The notes beneath the pieces were generated by a model. The model did no database searches. It was not told where the DNA came from and saw only the letters and a list, made by a program, of their open reading frames with translations. The translations under genes and the position numbers were made by a program. This document shows positions 62,101 to 64,000 of a stretch of 64,000 bases of DNA, piece by piece. The stretch is taken from NCBI GenBank assembly GCA_900544115.1, contig UQTW01000002.1:1-64000 (forward strand), given 5' to 3'. Each line of letters begins with the position of its first letter. Position 1 is the stretch's first letter. This stretch comes from an uncultured Collinsella sp. Lineage in GTDB: Bacteria > Actinomycetota > Coriobacteriia > Coriobacteriales > Coriobacteriaceae.

Positions 62101-64000
62101 CGCAATGCCGCCGTTGGAGGTTCCGCCAAACGTTGTGTTAGATACCTTTGTGTTGGTGACGTTGATGACGTCGGCACCGCTGTTAATCGCGCCAAGTAGA
62201 CCGCCGCTCCACCTGCCCTTGATCGTGGCGCTCTCAATCGCGATATTGTTGCAGGCTATGTTCACATTGCTGAAGTAGTAGCCGATAAGTCCGCCCGAGC
62301 ATTGGTCGGTGCCGGCAATGTTGATATTCTCGACGCTACAGTCCTCAAACCAGTACGTGTTGGGGCTGCCACTGCTCGTGACCTCGCCAATCAAGCCGCC
62401 CGCATTACGGATGCTATTGTTCGTTCCGGTGGCATCGCCGATGATGGCGCTCTTGGCATCGCCTCCGGCATCAATGCGCACGTTGCTTATAGAAATAACG
62501 CCTCTATAGGCGCTTCCGACCACACCGCCGGCGCCCATGTACTTATCGGTGTTCGACCCGGTGGCGAGTACATTTACCCCAGAGATGACTGCCGTGCTCG
62601 ATGCGACGGCTTCCGTGATGCCAATTTTGGTGTTCACCGATACGTTACTGGAGGTATAACCGAACACGCCGCCCACGTAGGGTGTTGTACCCGTGGCGGT
62701 TATGGTCGAGTTTTTGCCAATAGTCTTCTCGTATACCCCTGTGGCCGCGGTTGTCCACACGCCGCACGGCGAGGCGATCGCACCCACATAGCCGCCAACG
62801 TACTTCTCGCCCGTGACGCTAAGGCCAGTGTATGAGCAGTCACAGAGATTCGCGGGCGCCTGCGTGCCGGAGCCGAAATTGACCATATAGGTCACGTCGT
62901 TATCCGTCCTTCGGCTGGTACGGCCCGAGCTGCCAAGAAGCCCTCCTACGCTCTTTGCGCCCAACACGGTGCAGTTCTTCATCTGTACGTTGCGGTAGAC
63001 GCCACGCGTGTTGCCGTCGTAGTTGGCCGTTGCGCCCGCCAAAAGGCCGGTGCCGATGAGGTCGTTCGATGCCGGTCCCGAGGCAATGCTACCGTTGGCG
63101 TCTTTGTACGTGAGCGATACGTTGCAGTTACTAAAGGTGAGGTCTTTGACCTGAGCGCCGTCATTCGCGGTGACGCTCTGCCCCACATTGGTTGAGGTGA
63201 ACATCACGGTGCTGAATAGGCCGCCCACGCCCGAGACCTTATAGTCGTCATCGGCATATTCGACGACGCCGTAAGTGGCATCTTTGGTGCCCACCGTGAT
63301 GGTGGCCCCGTTGCCGTCGATCGTTGCCACGTGCGGCGTGATGCGGTCGCGATCGGTGGACGCCTCGTTCGAGCTGCAAGCATTGGAATAGTAACGGCCG
63401 CTGAGACCCACGTATCCCGTGCCGTAGCCAGTCATATCATAGGTGGCATTTTCCTTGAACTCCAGGCTCATGCCGATCGATTTCGACGCGCACACGTAGC
63501 CCGTTTGGTAGTCGGCAGCGTAGGACGCCACCAGGTAGGGCGAATTTACATCGTCATCATGGTTGAGCGGGCCGTGCCACCCCTGTTTGCCCGGGGCCTT
63601 CTGGTCATCGTTTTTGGCGGTTTCGAAATCGCCGGAAGCGCTCGCAGGCTTGCCCACGCAGTCGTAGCTGGCATTTCGCACCTTACCATATTCCTTGTTG
63701 CCAAACAGGTAGCCGTTTATCGCCGGGTCCTGCTTATCGCTGCCCCAGTACGCCTTGGAGCCGCGGAACACGCCATAATTAGCGTAGTCAGTATGTGCCG
63801 CTCCAGCACCCGCACCCGAGCTAATGATGGCCGAGAGCACCAAAAGGCCCTGGGCGTTTTCCACCGTGGTCACGGGTGCCTCGGCATCAGTGCCGATATA
63901 CTTGTTGTCGGTGCCCGTGGTAGTGACGCAGGCAGCTCCCTTGTTTGTGAGCTCGTTGATCTTGTAGTTAGCGTTACCGTTTTCGACTTTGCAGCCCTCG
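59179..64000 (-). CDS. giant surface protein with GLUG-like repeats, partial
   Basis: The frame stays open to the window edge, so at least 1,606 residues are present and the N-terminus is outside. Residues up to about 830 (63873 to 61500) have many short motifs such as VGGYVGAI, YVGGVFGYTS, AGGLIGEVTS, SGGLIGYYF, SGGLLGAINS and GGIAGDGRG, spaced 40-70 residues apart, as in GLUG-type beta-helix adhesins. The second part has several beta-sandwich-like segments with Asp/Asn/Thr-rich sequence. No LPxTG motif or transmembrane end is seen. It is probably an exported adhesin or glycan-binding protein. Confidence 0.78.
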   Translation of the reverse strand, partial: EGCKVENGNANYKINELTNKGAACVTTTGTDNKYIGTDAEAPVTTVENAQGLLVLSAIISSGAGAGAAHTDYANYGVFRGSKAYWGSDKQDPAINGYLFGNKEYGKVRNASYDCVGKPASASGDFETAKNDDQKAPGKQGWHGPLNHDDDVNSPYLVASYAADYQTGYVCASKSIGMSLEFKENATYDMTGYGTGYVGLSGRYYSNACSSNEASTDRDRITPHVATIDGNGATITVGTKDATYGVVEYADDDYKVSGVGGLFSTVMFTSTNVGQSVTANDGAQVKDLTFSNCNVSLTYKDANGSIASGPASNDLIGTGLLAGATANYDGNTRGVYRNVQMKNCTVLGAKSVGGLLGSSGRTSRRTDNDVTYMVNFGSGTQAPANLCDCSYTGLSVTGEKYVGGYVGAIASPCGVWTTAATGVYEKTIGKNSTITATGTTPYVGGVFGYTSSNVSVNTKIGITEAVASSTAVISGVNVLATGSNTDKYMGAGGVVGSAYRGVISISNVRIDAGGDAKSAIIGDATGTNNSIRNAGGLIGEVTSSGSPNTYWFEDCSVENINIAGTDQCSGGLIGYYFSNVNIACNNIAIESATIKGRWSGGLLGAINSGADVINVTNTKVSNTTFGGTSNGGIAGDGRGQFHLVNVLMDSNTYKLGSKQGVLLGEVDTNGYSLSAAGVNVKLGNGKTTRDLPPMVYTTNAAAVNMKSYIAFGDYNDTLEAPDKGITLYGADNTATTAASPYVTTSPVSTLAARASDNDTTDRYLFGDGATIDTAATVQSEAGTGVADRYTYTNIGGINDNGAYQNKSSYDASSVASKFNSNNDTSSNQATADFPVLVISGNDNTTVKSYLNIVTNGGFSDACRLNNENGTNPHVTAKAEVFQLKDGVFVKDGDASNNPTLRVVNNGKNNMSFSPSSDWDNGKGRFTLLTVTFTEAGQSYNVQVPIIVKRKLEIDFTATYDYGTQFKEKDYANLGKDAHVLTSFGEPMTGLLTWTYNSANGKEVDFGWDSYMAAGGSMKGLGKSILFNGADGRLPQGTQLTLIDANVDGKAGGREYHYTVGEGGATSVSLSGNDGFKDSAGNPYQERWLSEILGVSATQDGAGTWTVCDNEAEATAKAKLDGKWTLFKVAGADVPSNSRYTLKVPKEKDTGREKRASESVYLVVNVPKSGDGVTQASINGFTASSIDSNSSGGRISWNLHHVLRTDGSDDIQNSTASTYSILSNYEQNVVDKKDGACIPVSKSEDGAAYVLSLDVMDTVTFSPSQYYTESDHLFYQLDTSLCRYGANNNLMGVSSFPSGTSAIAKFYVAIGNQNYRWSGSDWEPYDASTPAFTQIVTDTGDDSLRLTLDHDLAGIRKRAAGGSFTVRTVVEEIRLTPDGCNKVISLSKQSGEDACTKMSYTAKLSTRKEGLNTSSLTQTKRGNVGYYRMDTGDTTITLSAPDKSQLGINVDDLRPIANGTIGLGATYELGGLSNAAEAIANADSVVYTLSLQRRGTDGTYESVTDDISNYVTVTESKLAAVAPSGSTITFTDSKENGKFKTKNGNTTFSLPFTVKVNTQVEQREQFYANYRLVMTASLVKGDVASATPQSPDYVTYTLTRVNLNGIDH

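Overview
The window looks like chromosome of a gut Coriobacteriia, most probably Collinsella or a near relative. The evidence is the high GC content, long GC-driven antisense reading frames, an energy-converting (Ech-type) hydrogenase, an NRAMP-related transporter with a DAGG motif, and many intergenic palindromes of repeat families scattered through the window. The genus is inferred from protein style; no rRNA, tRNA, CRISPR array or phage module was seen.

Layout. 1-9 kb: a lipoprotein, a PTS IIA(Glc) protein, a GH1 6-phospho-beta-glucosidase, a frameshifted AraC regulator, a divergent 863-aa glycosidase, an RpiR regulator and an XRE regulator, i.e. a carbohydrate-use island. 9-13.5 kb: pyrE and an Mg2+ P-type ATPase (mgtA) with a long leader that carries a candidate leader peptide. 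13.7-18 kb: a four-gene operon of zinc-ribbon, SPFH and lipoprotein genes. 18-22 kb: a three-gene sensor operon with two membrane proteins and a LuxR-type regulator. 22-27 kb: a decayed GH1 gene, a DUF4867-like protein, luxS, and a nucleoside hydrolase-ribokinase pair. 27-30.7 kb: an OatA-like acyltransferase and an IS200-like transposon. 30.7-41 kb: an Mg2+ pair (mgtE plus NRAMP-related), a NodB-fold protein lacking its metal ligands, PRC-barrel and YtxH proteins, a protein with a cyanophycin-synthetase-like N-terminus, a CNNM/CorC protein, a hemolysin III protein and an alpha/beta hydrolase. 41-52 kb: a DUF362 ferredoxin protein, a MacB/FtsX exporter, and an ABC-2 exporter with its divergent histidine kinase and regulator. 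52.4-58.1 kb: a five-gene Ech hydrogenase operon with a fused membrane subunit. 58.3-64 kb: an orphan HTH protein and the C-terminal part of a giant surface protein running off the window.

How it fits together. The sugar island takes up and cleaves beta-glucosides and probably other glycans. The nucleoside hydrolase and ribokinase salvage ribose. Ech can couple ferredoxin oxidation to H2 and ion pumping, as expected of a fermenter. Three Mg2+-type transporters (MgtA, MgtE and the NRAMP-related protein) suggest elaborate magnesium control. Two sensor-regulator sets and several cell-envelope genes point to envelope sensing and defence.

The least explained material is non-coding: three adjacent palindromes of about 155 bp at 51.75-52.40 kb, two leader regions with candidate small open frames in front of Mg2+ transporters, and a perfect 24-bp-stem hairpin beside an orphan HTH gene. 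The best protein-level oddities are the EchA-EchB fusion, the deacetylase pseudoenzyme, the free-standing CphA-like domain, and the degenerate kinase in the sensor operon.
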